Below, one piece after another: positions 1 through 7,404 of a DNA stretch of 64,000 bases. The first letter of the stretch is position 1. Each line of letters starts with the position of its first letter. A program made the position numbers and the translations under genes. Where the stretch lies: positions 52,520-116,519 of IMG/VR virus record IMGVR_UViG_3300034022_000723; one strand, 5' to 3'. The notes under the pieces are model-generated. The model saw only the letters and a program-made list of their open reading frames with translations, was not told the origin of the DNA and did no database searches. The stretch comes from a virus.

Positions 1-2
1 AA

Positions 3-350
3 AATTGGCACAAGGGTCACGAATGGTTACTTAACCAACAATTAGAAAAGGGAAAGAATGTGTGGGTGGCAATTAGAAATGTGGAGACAGATGAAAACAA
101 CCCAAAAACGGCACAACAAGTTATGATGGATTTAGCTGAAGAATCCTTCTTTAAGGAAAATTCACATAGAATTAACATATCCATCATCCCTGATATTGAG
201 AGTATCAATTATGGTAGAGGAGTTGGGTATGATGTCATTTACCATGAACCACCTGAAGACGTGGCAAAAATTAGTGGTACAAGTATAAGAAACGGGTATA
301 TTGACTCAAACGGAGATATTATAGAATATCCAGATATGAATGACAAATGA
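3..350 (+). CDS. Nucleotidyltransferase, C-terminal part (gene cut by window edge)
   Basis: The reading frame is open from the first bases of the window, so the gene starts upstream. The visible part has features of the nucleotidylyltransferase (HIGH-type Rossmann) superfamily: an early KGHEW segment, VAIRNVETDENNP, and a late ISGTSIR matching the family's C-terminal ISxTxxR nucleotide-binding motif. Related phage proteins can be fused to an adenylylsulfate (APS) kinase, but that part would lie outside the window. It overlaps the next gene by four bases (ATGA). The superfamily is fairly sure; the substrate is unknown. An internal GTG at 60 could be taken for a start, but homologous sequence continues upstream of it. 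Confidence 0.65.
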   Translation, partial: NWHKGHEWLLNQQLEKGKNVWVAIRNVETDENNPKTAQQVMMDLAEESFFKENSHRINISIIPDIESINYGRGVGYDVIYHEPPEDVAKISGTSIRNGYIDSNGDIIEYPDMNDK

Positions 351-562
351 TAGTAGAACGTAAACGACATATAGCTAAAACCATCTCATATCGTATTGTA
401 AGTACCCTTATTGGGTTTCTAATAATATGGTGGGTAAGTGGATCAATTAAGGTCGGTACGGCTTTCGGAGTGGTAGAACTGATATATAAACCCATCCAAT
501 ATTATCTTCATGAAAGAATTTGGTATAAATGGATAAAATTTGGATTAAAAGATAAAAAATAA
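347..562 (+). CDS. DUF2061 family small membrane protein
   Basis: A 71-residue protein matching the DUF2061 pattern: KTISYRIVSTLIGFLI at the start, a second hydrophobic stretch, and YYLHERIWYKW near the end. One or two transmembrane helices are likely. Its biochemical role is not known, but in bacteria and phages DUF2061 genes are often next to or fused with sulfate-activation genes such as APS kinase. The ATG overlaps the stop of the preceding nucleotidyltransferase, so the two are probably co-translated. That may connect them to the sulfotransferase at 2.9 kb (inference). Confidence 0.75.
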   Translation: MIVERKRHIAKTISYRIVSTLIGFLIIWWVSGSIKVGTAFGVVELIYKPIQYYLHERIWYKWIKFGLKDKK

Positions 563-571
563 GTATTTATA
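563..571 (+). promoter_or_regulatory. Late-type promoter element GTATTTATA
   Basis: GTATTTATA lies 18 bases before the start at 590. The same 8-mer, TATTTATA, on the coding strand precedes many other genes in the window (13155, 29423 minus, 40478, 42458, 44931, 45782, 46878, 48158, 55061, 56852). It is the reverse complement of the T4 late box TATAAATA. The promoter role is inferred. Confidence 0.45.
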
Positions 572-589
572 TACAAATAACAAAACAAT

Positions 590-2119
590 ATGAGGACAGT
601 ATTAATAGGTTCGGACTTTATGTACGACAAAGATGGTAATTTAAAACCAATTGAAATCAATACCGCAGTTGGTTGGCATAATAATACAATTGAAGAAACC
701 GACTCACTGTTGGATTTAACAACATTGACTACATTTATAACCGATAATTCTTTTACCAAAGTCGTATATATCGGAAATATTTCTAATTTAGATGTAGAAT
801 TATCAGGTTCATGTACCACATTAGGAATTGAATATGAAAAACATTTGGTATATACAAACTCAATCACCATCCCATTTGTTGAGGATAACAATCAAACTCT
901 AATTATTAGAAGTGCTTACGACACCACTGCATTGGTAGATGACACATATTGTAGAGATAAAGTTAATTTTTTAAATTTAATAAAAGATTCTTCTTTTGGG
1001 TCTCAATTTGCTTATTTAGATGAAAACAATTCAATCGTTAGTAATATAACAACAATTAACGATAATGGGGAACATCCAAATTTTATTTTAAAAGCAAGAT
1101 TACCTGATTATGATAAAGAAGTTTATCCTAAATTTTATAAAGTATCTACACAAGAAGAATTAGATAGTCTTATTTCAAATGTAGTTACTTCTGATTATTT
1201 TTTAATGGAGTTTCATTTAAATCAATCTGAATTAATACAAGACCATATAAAAGTTTTTAGAGGATTAAATTTATTATTCCCACCAAATTTAGAATCTATA
1301 TCATTAGGTGGTTATACAAGAGCATGCGATGATAAGATTACAATAAACTCATCATTTAATCCTACTACATTTGAATTAACAAATGGTCGTGAAAAATATA
1401 TTGCAGGTAATTATCAATTATTACTACCAAAATTATCAGATACAGACTTGGTATTGATGAGTGATGGTACATACAAGGTTGCAACCGAATTGGTGGTAGG
1501 GGATGTATTAAAAACAATCGATATTCCTAATCCATTTGATGTTGTAGATATGAGCGCAGTTGCAAATTATAGAATATCACAATCCGAATTAGAGAGTGGT
1601 ACAACATACTCAACAAATGCTATTACTAACATAAGACGAGTGAATACATATTCTAAAATTGTTAAAATAACATTTACCGATGGTAGTGATTGGTTTGATA
1701 ACCGACATTCAAATTACCTTTCAATTAGAAATAATGAAGTAAGATTTTTAAAACTAAATGGTGGGGATAACGATGATTCAATGGTTATTGGTGACAATAT
1801 ATTATTATTAGATACATTAAATTTTGAAACACCTTTATTTATAATAAAAGAAGTATCAAATATTGAAATGGTTTCTGAATTTTTTGGTGGGTATGAAATA
1901 ACCGTAGAAAACGCTCATATATTCTTAACAAAATCAGATGTGGACTCAGATAAATCATATGTTTCAATTGAACATAATGGAGTGGATTGTACATATGAAA
2001 GTTTAAATAATTGTGAGTTCGGTGGTATATGTGGAAAAAACCAGCAGTGTTGTCCACTATCATGGAACGATAGACAATGTCTAAAAACGATTCAATGTCT
2101 CGCATGTAACCAAAAATAA
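590..2119 (+). CDS. Hint-domain protein with ATP-grasp-like N-terminal part and Cys-rich tail
   Basis: A 509-residue protein in three parts. Residues 1 to about 275 contain pieces reminiscent of ATP-grasp enzymes (DGNLKPIEINTA, NFILKARLP), but this is weak. Residues about 282-463 look like a Hint (hedgehog/intein) domain: DLVLMSDGTYK, ELVVGDVL, a central VKITFTDGS strand, and a terminal ITVENAHIFLT with a later EHN. The Cys that normally opens a Hint domain is absent (the local sequence is PKLSDTDLV), so self-splicing is unlikely. The last 46 residues hold eight cysteines and could bind metal or form disulfides. A GTATTTATA element lies upstream. It might be a virion or maturation protein; the function is unknown. 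Confidence 0.6.
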   Translation: MRTVLIGSDFMYDKDGNLKPIEINTAVGWHNNTIEETDSLLDLTTLTTFITDNSFTKVVYIGNISNLDVELSGSCTTLGIEYEKHLVYTNSITIPFVEDNNQTLIIRSAYDTTALVDDTYCRDKVNFLNLIKDSSFGSQFAYLDENNSIVSNITTINDNGEHPNFILKARLPDYDKEVYPKFYKVSTQEELDSLISNVVTSDYFLMEFHLNQSELIQDHIKVFRGLNLLFPPNLESISLGGYTRACDDKITINSSFNPTTFELTNGREKYIAGNYQLLLPKLSDTDLVLMSDGTYKVATELVVGDVLKTIDIPNPFDVVDMSAVANYRISQSELESGTTYSTNAITNIRRVNTYSKIVKITFTDGSDWFDNRHSNYLSIRNNEVRFLKLNGGDNDDSMVIGDNILLLDTLNFETPLFIIKEVSNIEMVSEFFGGYEITVENAHIFLTKSDVDSDKSYVSIEHNGVDCTYESLNNCEFGGICGKNQQCCPLSWNDRQCLKTIQCLACNQK

Positions 2120-2138
2120 TAAAATAAAATAATATAAA

Positions 2139-2216
2139 ATGACAATAACAGAAAAACAAACAATTAATAATGTAATGGGTCAAATTGGTTCACTAATTAT
2201 TACCGCAAATTCTTAA
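2139..2216 (+). CDS. Possible 25-residue peptide
   Basis: An ATG-initiated frame of 25 residues (starting MTITEKQTINNVMGQ) fills the gap between the Hint-domain gene and the zinc-binding gene, 19 bases after the former's stop. It has no recognisable domain. It is listed only because the gap is otherwise empty and such tiny genes are common here. Confidence 0.3.
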   Translation: MTITEKQTINNVMGQIGSLIITANS

Positions 2217-2237
2217 TAAAGAAATAAAATAAGTTAT

Positions 2238-2522
2238 ATGGATTTTGATTTCAAAAAAATCACTAAGGCTTGGTTTGATTCGTATTTTGGTTCGGATAAA
2301 CAAAAAGAGATGGCGGTAAAACGTTCATCAATATGTGAAGTGTGCCCATCCCGTGACGTAAAAGTTAAAGGGATTGATTTATTAACAGTATGTGGTGAAT
2401 GCGGGTGCCCAATCAAGAAAAAAATATTTTCAGACGTTTTCAACGATTGTCCATTAAAAAAATGGGAATCAGTTGATTTAGAATATTTTCCATCAAGAAA
2501 AACTAATAAAACTTTATATTAA
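2238..2522 (+). CDS. Small zinc-binding phage protein
   Basis: 94 residues with a likely zinc site formed by CEVCPS, CGECGCPI and a later CPLKKW. The CGxCGCP...CPLxKW layout is common in small phage proteins of unknown function. The protein ends in KTNKTLY, the first of a series of KTL-type C-termini in this region. The next gene starts six bases after its stop. No enzymatic role can be assigned. Confidence 0.7.
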   Translation: MDFDFKKITKAWFDSYFGSDKQKEMAVKRSSICEVCPSRDVKVKGIDLLTVCGECGCPIKKKIFSDVFNDCPLKKWESVDLEYFPSRKTNKTLY

Positions 2523-2527
2523 ATTGT

Positions 2528-2908
2528 ATGATAACAGAAATCCATACATCAAATAAAATTTATATAAAATTTATTGATACTAAAAAAGGTTGGGGTGTCT
2601 TTTGTAAAGAAAAAATATTAAAAGATGAAATTGTAGAACAATGTTACGGAATAATTGATAATTATAAAACTACACCGTTAAAAGATTATTGTTTTGTATT
2701 AAACACAAAAAATCATCAGAACCACGACGCAATAATGCCAGTGGGGTATGGTGCAATATATAATCATAGTGATACACCAAACATAACTTGGCAAAATATA
2801 GGTAAAATAGTAGAATTTATAGCCACTCAAGATATTGAAATTGGTGAAGAAATTTGTCATAATTATGGAGAAGGATATTTAGAAAAATGGGCCCACCGAT
2901 TTATATAA
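2528..2908 (+). CDS. SET-domain protein (putative protein lysine methyltransferase)
   Basis: 126 residues, essentially one compact SET domain. The markers are KGWGVF (20-25), GIIDNY (41-46), the SAM-binding YNHSDTPNI (78-86) and the C-terminal EICHNYG (108-114). SET proteins transfer a methyl group from SAM to lysine side chains. There are no obvious pre- or post-SET zinc motifs, so this is a minimal form. It opens a run of protein or glycan modifying genes. The stop codon overlaps the next start (TAATG). The target is unknown. Confidence 0.8.
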   Translation: MITEIHTSNKIYIKFIDTKKGWGVFCKEKILKDEIVEQCYGIIDNYKTTPLKDYCFVLNTKNHQNHDAIMPVGYGAIYNHSDTPNITWQNIGKIVEFIATQDIEIGEEICHNYGEGYLEKWAHRFI

Positions 2909-3507
2909 TGAAAATCGCATTAATATATATCGCTAGAACAGGATCAACTTCCTTATTGAAGTATTTTGCAAAATTAAAACCTAATTATGTTTGTTATAAT
3001 GAACCATGGTTTCCATGGGCAAAGAAAAATATACATACCGAAAATACGGAGTACAATGAATTAATTAAAAACGATAATTTATTTATAAAATCTACATTAA
3101 CCCATCTACCATGTTCATTAGAAACATTAATTTCTGATTTTGATACTGTTATTTTTTTAATAAGAAAAGACCTTAAATCCCAAATAGAAAGTCATATTTT
3201 AGTGAATAAAGAAATGTCATATTTAAACACCACAAAAAGAAAATATAACATACACAATATAACTGAAAGTGAAATTGAACATTATAGTGAGATTACAAAT
3301 AATCACATACAAAAAATAAAAACCACATCTAATACATATAATGTACCTCTATTTTATTATGAAGATTTATATTATGGTGATTTTCAACCGATATTTGATG
3401 AATTGGGAATTGTATATAATAAAGAATATTATGATGAATATTTAAATATTTCTAACAAATATAGAATTGGTAATATGGACATTAAAAACCATAAAACTTT
3501 AATTTAA
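2908..3507 (+). CDS. Sulfotransferase-like protein
   Basis: 199 residues from the ATG at 2908. An ATG at 2887 would add seven residues but overlap the SET gene further; the internal start gives the normal family beginning MKIALIYIARTGSTSL. ARTGSTSL is the 5'-phosphosulfate-binding loop of PAPS-dependent sulfotransferases, and IFLIRKDLKSQIESHI fits the 3'-phosphate motif. It probably moves sulfate from PAPS to a sugar or tyrosine hydroxyl. A shortened relative lies at 5568-5732. The DUF2061/nucleotidyltransferase pair at the window start could relate to PAPS supply (inference). The C-terminus is HKTLI, and the next gene begins at once. Confidence 0.7.
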   Translation: MKIALIYIARTGSTSLLKYFAKLKPNYVCYNEPWFPWAKKNIHTENTEYNELIKNDNLFIKSTLTHLPCSLETLISDFDTVIFLIRKDLKSQIESHILVNKEMSYLNTTKRKYNIHNITESEIEHYSEITNNHIQKIKTTSNTYNVPLFYYEDLYYGDFQPIFDELGIVYNKEYYDEYLNISNKYRIGNMDIKNHKTLI

Positions 3508-3984
3508 ATGAATATATGTAAAAATTTATTATCAGACAAAGAGTTATTTTTTTTAAATTCAATATGTTCAAATTTTGTTGAGACACAATTACCACACAAT
3601 CGTAATAACTACGTTAGAAAAAACTTAAATATAAAAGAAGAGTTGTTAGAATATCAAAAAAGATGCTCAAAATATTTACCAGATGGGTATCAATTATATG
3701 ATTTATGGATTAACAAGGTAACCAATAAAACAAATATTGATGACAATTATCATATTGATGTTGCGGATTTAAGTATCATCACCTACATTAATGAAAATTT
3801 TGAGGGTGGAGAATTTCAGTATATTTTTAAAAATGAAGAAATAAAAGTAAAACCAATTATAAACCATAGCTTAATTATAAATAAAGAAATAGAACATAGA
3901 GTTCTTAATGTAACTAATGGAGAAAGATTTAGTTTAATTTCTTTTTATAAAAAAATACAAAAAAAACAAAAAACATTAATTTAA
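3508..3984 (+). CDS. 2-oxoglutarate/Fe(II)-dependent oxygenase (prolyl 4-hydroxylase-like)
   Basis: 158 residues with the double-stranded beta-helix signature: H82-x-D84 (YHIDVAD), distal H130 (IEHRVLN) and R140 (GER) for the 2-oxoglutarate carboxylate. GGEFQY between them is typical of P4Hc-type hydroxylases. Such enzymes hydroxylate side chains or small molecules using Fe(II), O2 and 2-oxoglutarate. The gene starts directly after the sulfotransferase stop, ends with KTLI, and is followed directly by the radical SAM gene, so these are probably one transcript. The substrate is unknown. Confidence 0.8.
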   Translation: MNICKNLLSDKELFFLNSICSNFVETQLPHNRNNYVRKNLNIKEELLEYQKRCSKYLPDGYQLYDLWINKVTNKTNIDDNYHIDVADLSIITYINENFEGGEFQYIFKNEEIKVKPIINHSLIINKEIEHRVLNVTNGERFSLISFYKKIQKKQKTLI

Positions 3985-5046
3985 ATGAATACATTTAAAA
4001 ATATAGATTTAAAAAATTATGTTTGTAGTGTTCCATTTAATTCATTAGAAATACATAATAATGTTTGCTTTGTATGTTGTCCATCTTGGTTACCAAATAA
4101 AATAGAACTTAATGAGATTCCTTTAAAAGATGTATATAATAGTGAACCTGTTATTGATATTAGAAATTCTATTTTAGATGGTTCATTTAAATATTGTAAT
4201 AAAGAACTTTGCCCATATTTAAGTAAATTGGTAAATTACGGGGTAACATCTGGACCCGTTACTTTAAAAACAAAATTAAACCCAAGTTTTTATAATCCTA
4301 TTATAAAAAATAATACACCGGATTATCTTATAATGAATTTTGACAGGACATGCAATTATAAATGCCCTTCATGTAGAATTGATTTAATTGTTGAAAATGG
4401 AGAAGGTATACAACGTGTTGAAAAAACAATTGAAGATATAGATAATTATTATTCTGCAAATGTAAAAACACTATACATAACTGGTTCAGGTGACCCATTT
4501 GTATCGGTGGGGTTTAGAAATTATTTAAGAAATTTTAATCCTAAAAAATATCCAAAATTAATATCAATTCATTTACATACAAATGCAAGTATGTGGGATA
4601 AAAAAATGTGGGATAGTATGCCAAATATTCATAATTATGTAAACACTTGTGAAATCAGTATAGACGCTGGCACTAAAGATACTTACGAAAATAAAACAAG
4701 AATAGGTGGCAATTGGGAAAATTTAATGAATAATCTTAAATTTATCAATACATTACCAATACGTGTTAAAACATCGTTTGTTGTTCAAGATAGTAATTAT
4801 ATGGAAATGGAAACATTTTATAATTTAATGTATTCTATATTTAGAAAAAAAGTAGATGTGTTTTTTGGAAAGATAACAAATTGGGGAACATTTTCCGAAG
4901 GTGAATTTAAATTAAAACAAGTATGGGATGCCGAACATCCAGAACATGAATTATTTAAAAAAGAATTTAATAAAATATGGAAAAATCAAAATCTATTCCA
5001 TAATTTATATGAGTTTATTGATAACACTAATAAAACTTTAATATAA
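3985..5046 (+). CDS. Radical SAM enzyme
   Basis: 353 residues. The radical SAM cluster motif CNYKCPSC is at 123-130 (C123, C127, C130), placed after about 120 residues that carry extra cysteines (VCFVCC at 28-32, C71, C76) that may hold another metal site, as in SPASM-like enzymes. A glycine-rich YITGSGDPF segment follows. These enzymes make a 5'-deoxyadenosyl radical for difficult C-H chemistry, often on peptides. It sits among hydroxylases and a sulfotransferase, which suggests post-translational or glycan modification. It would need Fe-S clusters, relevant to the iscU/iscA genes near 38 kb. The C-terminus is NKTLI. Confidence 0.85.
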   Translation: MNTFKNIDLKNYVCSVPFNSLEIHNNVCFVCCPSWLPNKIELNEIPLKDVYNSEPVIDIRNSILDGSFKYCNKELCPYLSKLVNYGVTSGPVTLKTKLNPSFYNPIIKNNTPDYLIMNFDRTCNYKCPSCRIDLIVENGEGIQRVEKTIEDIDNYYSANVKTLYITGSGDPFVSVGFRNYLRNFNPKKYPKLISIHLHTNASMWDKKMWDSMPNIHNYVNTCEISIDAGTKDTYENKTRIGGNWENLMNNLKFINTLPIRVKTSFVVQDSNYMEMETFYNLMYSIFRKKVDVFFGKITNWGTFSEGEFKLKQVWDAEHPEHELFKKEFNKIWKNQNLFHNLYEFIDNTNKTLI

Positions 5047-5052
5047 TTAAAT

Positions 5053-5568
5053 ATGAAACATAACATAATAAAAATTGACATAAATGACATAAATTTAATA
5101 AAACAAGTTTATAAAAATGGTGAAGAAAATGGTCATAATGTAGAAACAAATCCATACAATAAAAGAAGGGATAAAAATACTTATAGTACTGAATTAGTTA
5201 AAAGTGAAACGTTTTTTTGTGATACACGTAATAAAGAATTAGTCGATATTGTTAAAAAATATATTAACATAAATGAAACAACGGAATATATTGTTAATAT
5301 GCATTATATTAATTATAAAATAGGTGAGGAAGCAAAAGAGCATATTGATACCGGTGCCTCAATAAGAACATATATAATATTATTAAATGATAATTTTAAT
5401 GGTGGTGAATTTTATCTGGATAATATCCATATCCCTCTAAAATTGGGCGAAATAATTGAATTTGATGCCAATTTATTACATAAGGTTACTCCCATAATAT
5501 CTGGCAATAGAGAAGTATTAGCGATATGGATTTTACCATCGCAAAAAAATAAAAAAACTTTAACATAG
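5053..5568 (+). CDS. 2-oxoglutarate/Fe(II)-dependent oxygenase
   Basis: 171 residues with H97-x-D99 (EHIDTG), H143 (LLHKVTP) and R153 (GNREVLAIW), plus GGEFYL, giving a complete P4Hc-type active site. This is the second hydroxylase of the island and differs in sequence from the others outside the motifs. The C-terminus is KKTLT. The stop TAG shares its G with the GTG of the sulfotransferase remnant that follows. Confidence 0.8.
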   Translation: MKHNIIKIDINDINLIKQVYKNGEENGHNVETNPYNKRRDKNTYSTELVKSETFFCDTRNKELVDIVKKYININETTEYIVNMHYINYKIGEEAKEHIDTGASIRTYIILLNDNFNGGEFYLDNIHIPLKLGEIIEFDANLLHKVTPIISGNREVLAIWILPSQKNKKTLT

Positions 5569-5732
5569 TGATAGTCCTGATTTTATCACGTACAAGATGT
5601 GGATCTACTACATTATGTAAATGGATATCAAAAGAATTAGATATTGAATTAGATGAAACCCCATATGATAAAAAATATAGAAAAGACACATATACTTTAA
5701 CGTATGATTTTAAAAGAAAAAATATTATTTAG
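5568..5732 (+). pseudogene. Sulfotransferase remnant with internal deletion
   Basis: A GTG-initiated frame of 54 residues begins VIVLILSRTRCGSTTLCKW, clearly the phosphosulfate-binding loop of a sulfotransferase (compare IALIYIARTGSTSL at 2908). After about 40 residues it reaches a TYTLT tail like the KTLT/KTLI endings nearby, then runs on into the next gene out of frame. The middle of a roughly 200-residue protein is missing, so this looks like an internal deletion that left both ends. It could be a short expressed peptide, but an active enzyme is unlikely. Confidence 0.55.
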
Positions 5733-6258
5733 TAAAGAGGAGTGTCAGTCCATTTTGAAAAATATTGAAAAATGGGATGATACTATTATAAGCGTACGAT
5801 TGGGTGGACAATTAACCAACAAAGGAGGTATTATGAAATCGTTTAAAATAAATTGGGACGATAATAATAGTTGGATTAAAAATAGAGTTATAAATTGGGT
5901 TAATTCTTTGGATGAGGTTTTGTATAAAATAAATCATAATAAAAACTTAAATGCGGGTTATAGAAAATATATCAAAGGTGATTATTTTATAAAACATGAT
6001 GATCATATTTACAATGGGGATAGGAGATTGTATACTATTGGTGTGATGATTCATAAATCGGAAGATTTAATTGGTGGAGATTTAAAAATGTATATTAATA
6101 ATGATGTAGTTAATATTGATTTTAATTTAGGTAATGTATATATATTTGATTCAAATACACCACATTCAGTTGATTTAATTGAATTGGGAGAAAGAATTAC
6201 ACTTATGTTTTTTATAGTTCAATCTGATACTATTAAAAATATAAAACATATTATATGA
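5704..6258 (+). CDS. 2-oxoglutarate/Fe(II)-dependent oxygenase
   Basis: 184 residues with H98-x-D100 (IKHDDH), H154 (TPHSVD) and R164 (GERITLMFF), and GGDLKMY between. It opens with ILFSKEECQSI, shared almost exactly with the next gene; the DNA there is an exact 29-base repeat. It overlaps the sulfotransferase remnant by 29 bases and the next gene by four (ATGA). Probably a side-chain or sugar hydroxylase; the substrate is unknown. Confidence 0.78.
   Translation: MILKEKILFSKEECQSILKNIEKWDDTIISVRLGGQLTNKGGIMKSFKINWDDNNSWIKNRVINWVNSLDEVLYKINHNKNLNAGYRKYIKGDYFIKHDDHIYNGDRRLYTIGVMIHKSEDLIGGDLKMYINNDVVNIDFNLGNVYIFDSNTPHSVDLIELGERITLMFFIVQSDTIKNIKHII
5726..5754 (+). repeat. 29-base direct repeat, copy 1
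   Basis: Exact match to 6274-6302. Both copies encode the same piece of the N-terminus (FSKEECQSI) of two adjacent oxygenase genes that have otherwise diverged strongly. This suggests recombination or recent gene conversion at the gene start. Confidence 0.85.
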
Positions 6259-6752
6259 TAAAACAAAATAAACTATTTAGTAAAGAGGAGTGTCAGTCCA
6301 TTATTTTTTATGGAAGTAATAATATTACCGATTGGGATTATAACGATAGAAAATACCACTCACAACCAATTAATTATTCATTAGATACTAAATGGTTATT
6401 TGATAAGTTAAAGGATTTTGTTGAAAGAGAAACAACAATTAGGATTAGAACAATAAAAAAAACGATACATTTTCATAAATTTACAAAAGGTGATTGGTTT
6501 GGAAAACATAACGATGTTAGAGATAGAAGATTATACGCCGTGGGAGTTTTATTGAACGATGATTTTGAAGGTGGTGATTTTAAATTATACAACCCAAATG
6601 AAATTATATTAGATAAAGTTATTGGAAATACATATTTATTTGATGTAAGAATAGACCACGAAATAACACCAATTTTAGATGGAGAACGATATTCTTTATT
6701 GTGGTTTTTACAAAACGAACATGTAAAAATAGAAACAAATAAATTAATATAA
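6255..6752 (+). CDS. 2-oxoglutarate/Fe(II)-dependent oxygenase
   Basis: 165 residues with H85-x-D87 (GKHNDV), H135 (RIDHEITP) and R145 (GERYSLLWF), and GGDFKLY between. A neighbouring paralogue of the preceding gene: both share the FSKEECQSI opening and a DRRLY segment after the HxD motif. The ATG overlaps the preceding stop. The C-terminus is NKLI, a weaker relative of the KTLI endings. Confidence 0.78.
   Translation: MIKQNKLFSKEECQSIIFYGSNNITDWDYNDRKYHSQPINYSLDTKWLFDKLKDFVERETTIRIRTIKKTIHFHKFTKGDWFGKHNDVRDRRLYAVGVLLNDDFEGGDFKLYNPNEIILDKVIGNTYLFDVRIDHEITPILDGERYSLLWFLQNEHVKIETNKLI
6274..6302 (+). repeat. 29-base direct repeat, copy 2
   Basis: Identical to 5726-5754; see that entry. The flanking bases differ, so the identity stops sharply at both ends. 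Confidence 0.85.
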
Positions 6753-6753
6753 T

Positions 6754-7404
6754 ATGGAAAAAATATACTTTGATGATGAGACATACATATGGAAAACTAA
6801 ATTTGATATATCACATATGAAAGATAGTGTATTAGAAGAATGCCTTATTATTATTAAAGATATGGAAGATTTAAAGCCGACGGATGCTTTTGGATTCTTT
6901 AGTGAATGGAAAGAAAATATAGATTTTAATGGTAATTTTGAATCAACTGCAAAAATACATGAAATAGTTAAAGAAGGAATAAATGTGTGTATTGAATTGT
7001 TTAATGAAAATATAAAATTACCATACAATAAAATAAATACAGAGGCGTGGATAAATGTTGTGAGAGCTAAAAATCCAAAGCAAAAAGATATTTCTAAGGA
7101 AAACGAAATAGTAATGCACAATCATACTGATTTAAATCATATGAGTAAAGTTTTTAGACCTGATTACACATATGTTCACTATGTTCAGATGCCTGATAAT
7201 TTAGAAGGTAACGATGGTGTGTTATACATAGAGGGTAAAGATGGAATTATTTATAATATTCTTCCAAAAGAAAATGATATAATAATAATGGAAGGAAGAG
7301 TTCCACACGTACCTGCCTCTGCTAGAAAATCTACCAAAGATAGAATAGTTATAGCGGGTAATGTTGGATTTGAAATGATTAAAAAAACAAATACCTTAAT
7401 ATGA
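6754..7404 (+). CDS. 2-oxoglutarate/Fe(II) oxygenase-like protein
   Basis: 216 residues. The C-terminal half matches the '2OG-Fe(II) oxygenase' type often found in phages: H122/H124 and D126 (MHNHTD), a YVHYVQ strand, H185 (VPHVPAS) and R197 (KDRIVIAGNVGF). The N-terminal 90 residues are of unknown type. It belongs to a different subfamily from the four smaller oxygenases upstream. It ends TNTLI and overlaps the next gene by four bases. Confidence 0.7.
   Translation: MEKIYFDDETYIWKTKFDISHMKDSVLEECLIIIKDMEDLKPTDAFGFFSEWKENIDFNGNFESTAKIHEIVKEGINVCIELFNENIKLPYNKINTEAWINVVRAKNPKQKDISKENEIVMHNHTDLNHMSKVFRPDYTYVHYVQMPDNLEGNDGVLYIEGKDGIIYNILPKENDIIIMEGRVPHVPASARKSTKDRIVIAGNVGFEMIKKTNTLI

Noticed and set aside
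590-2119. Active self-splicing intein
   Set aside because: The first-position cysteine (or a clear serine in register) is missing, and the flanking parts do not form a recognisable host protein.
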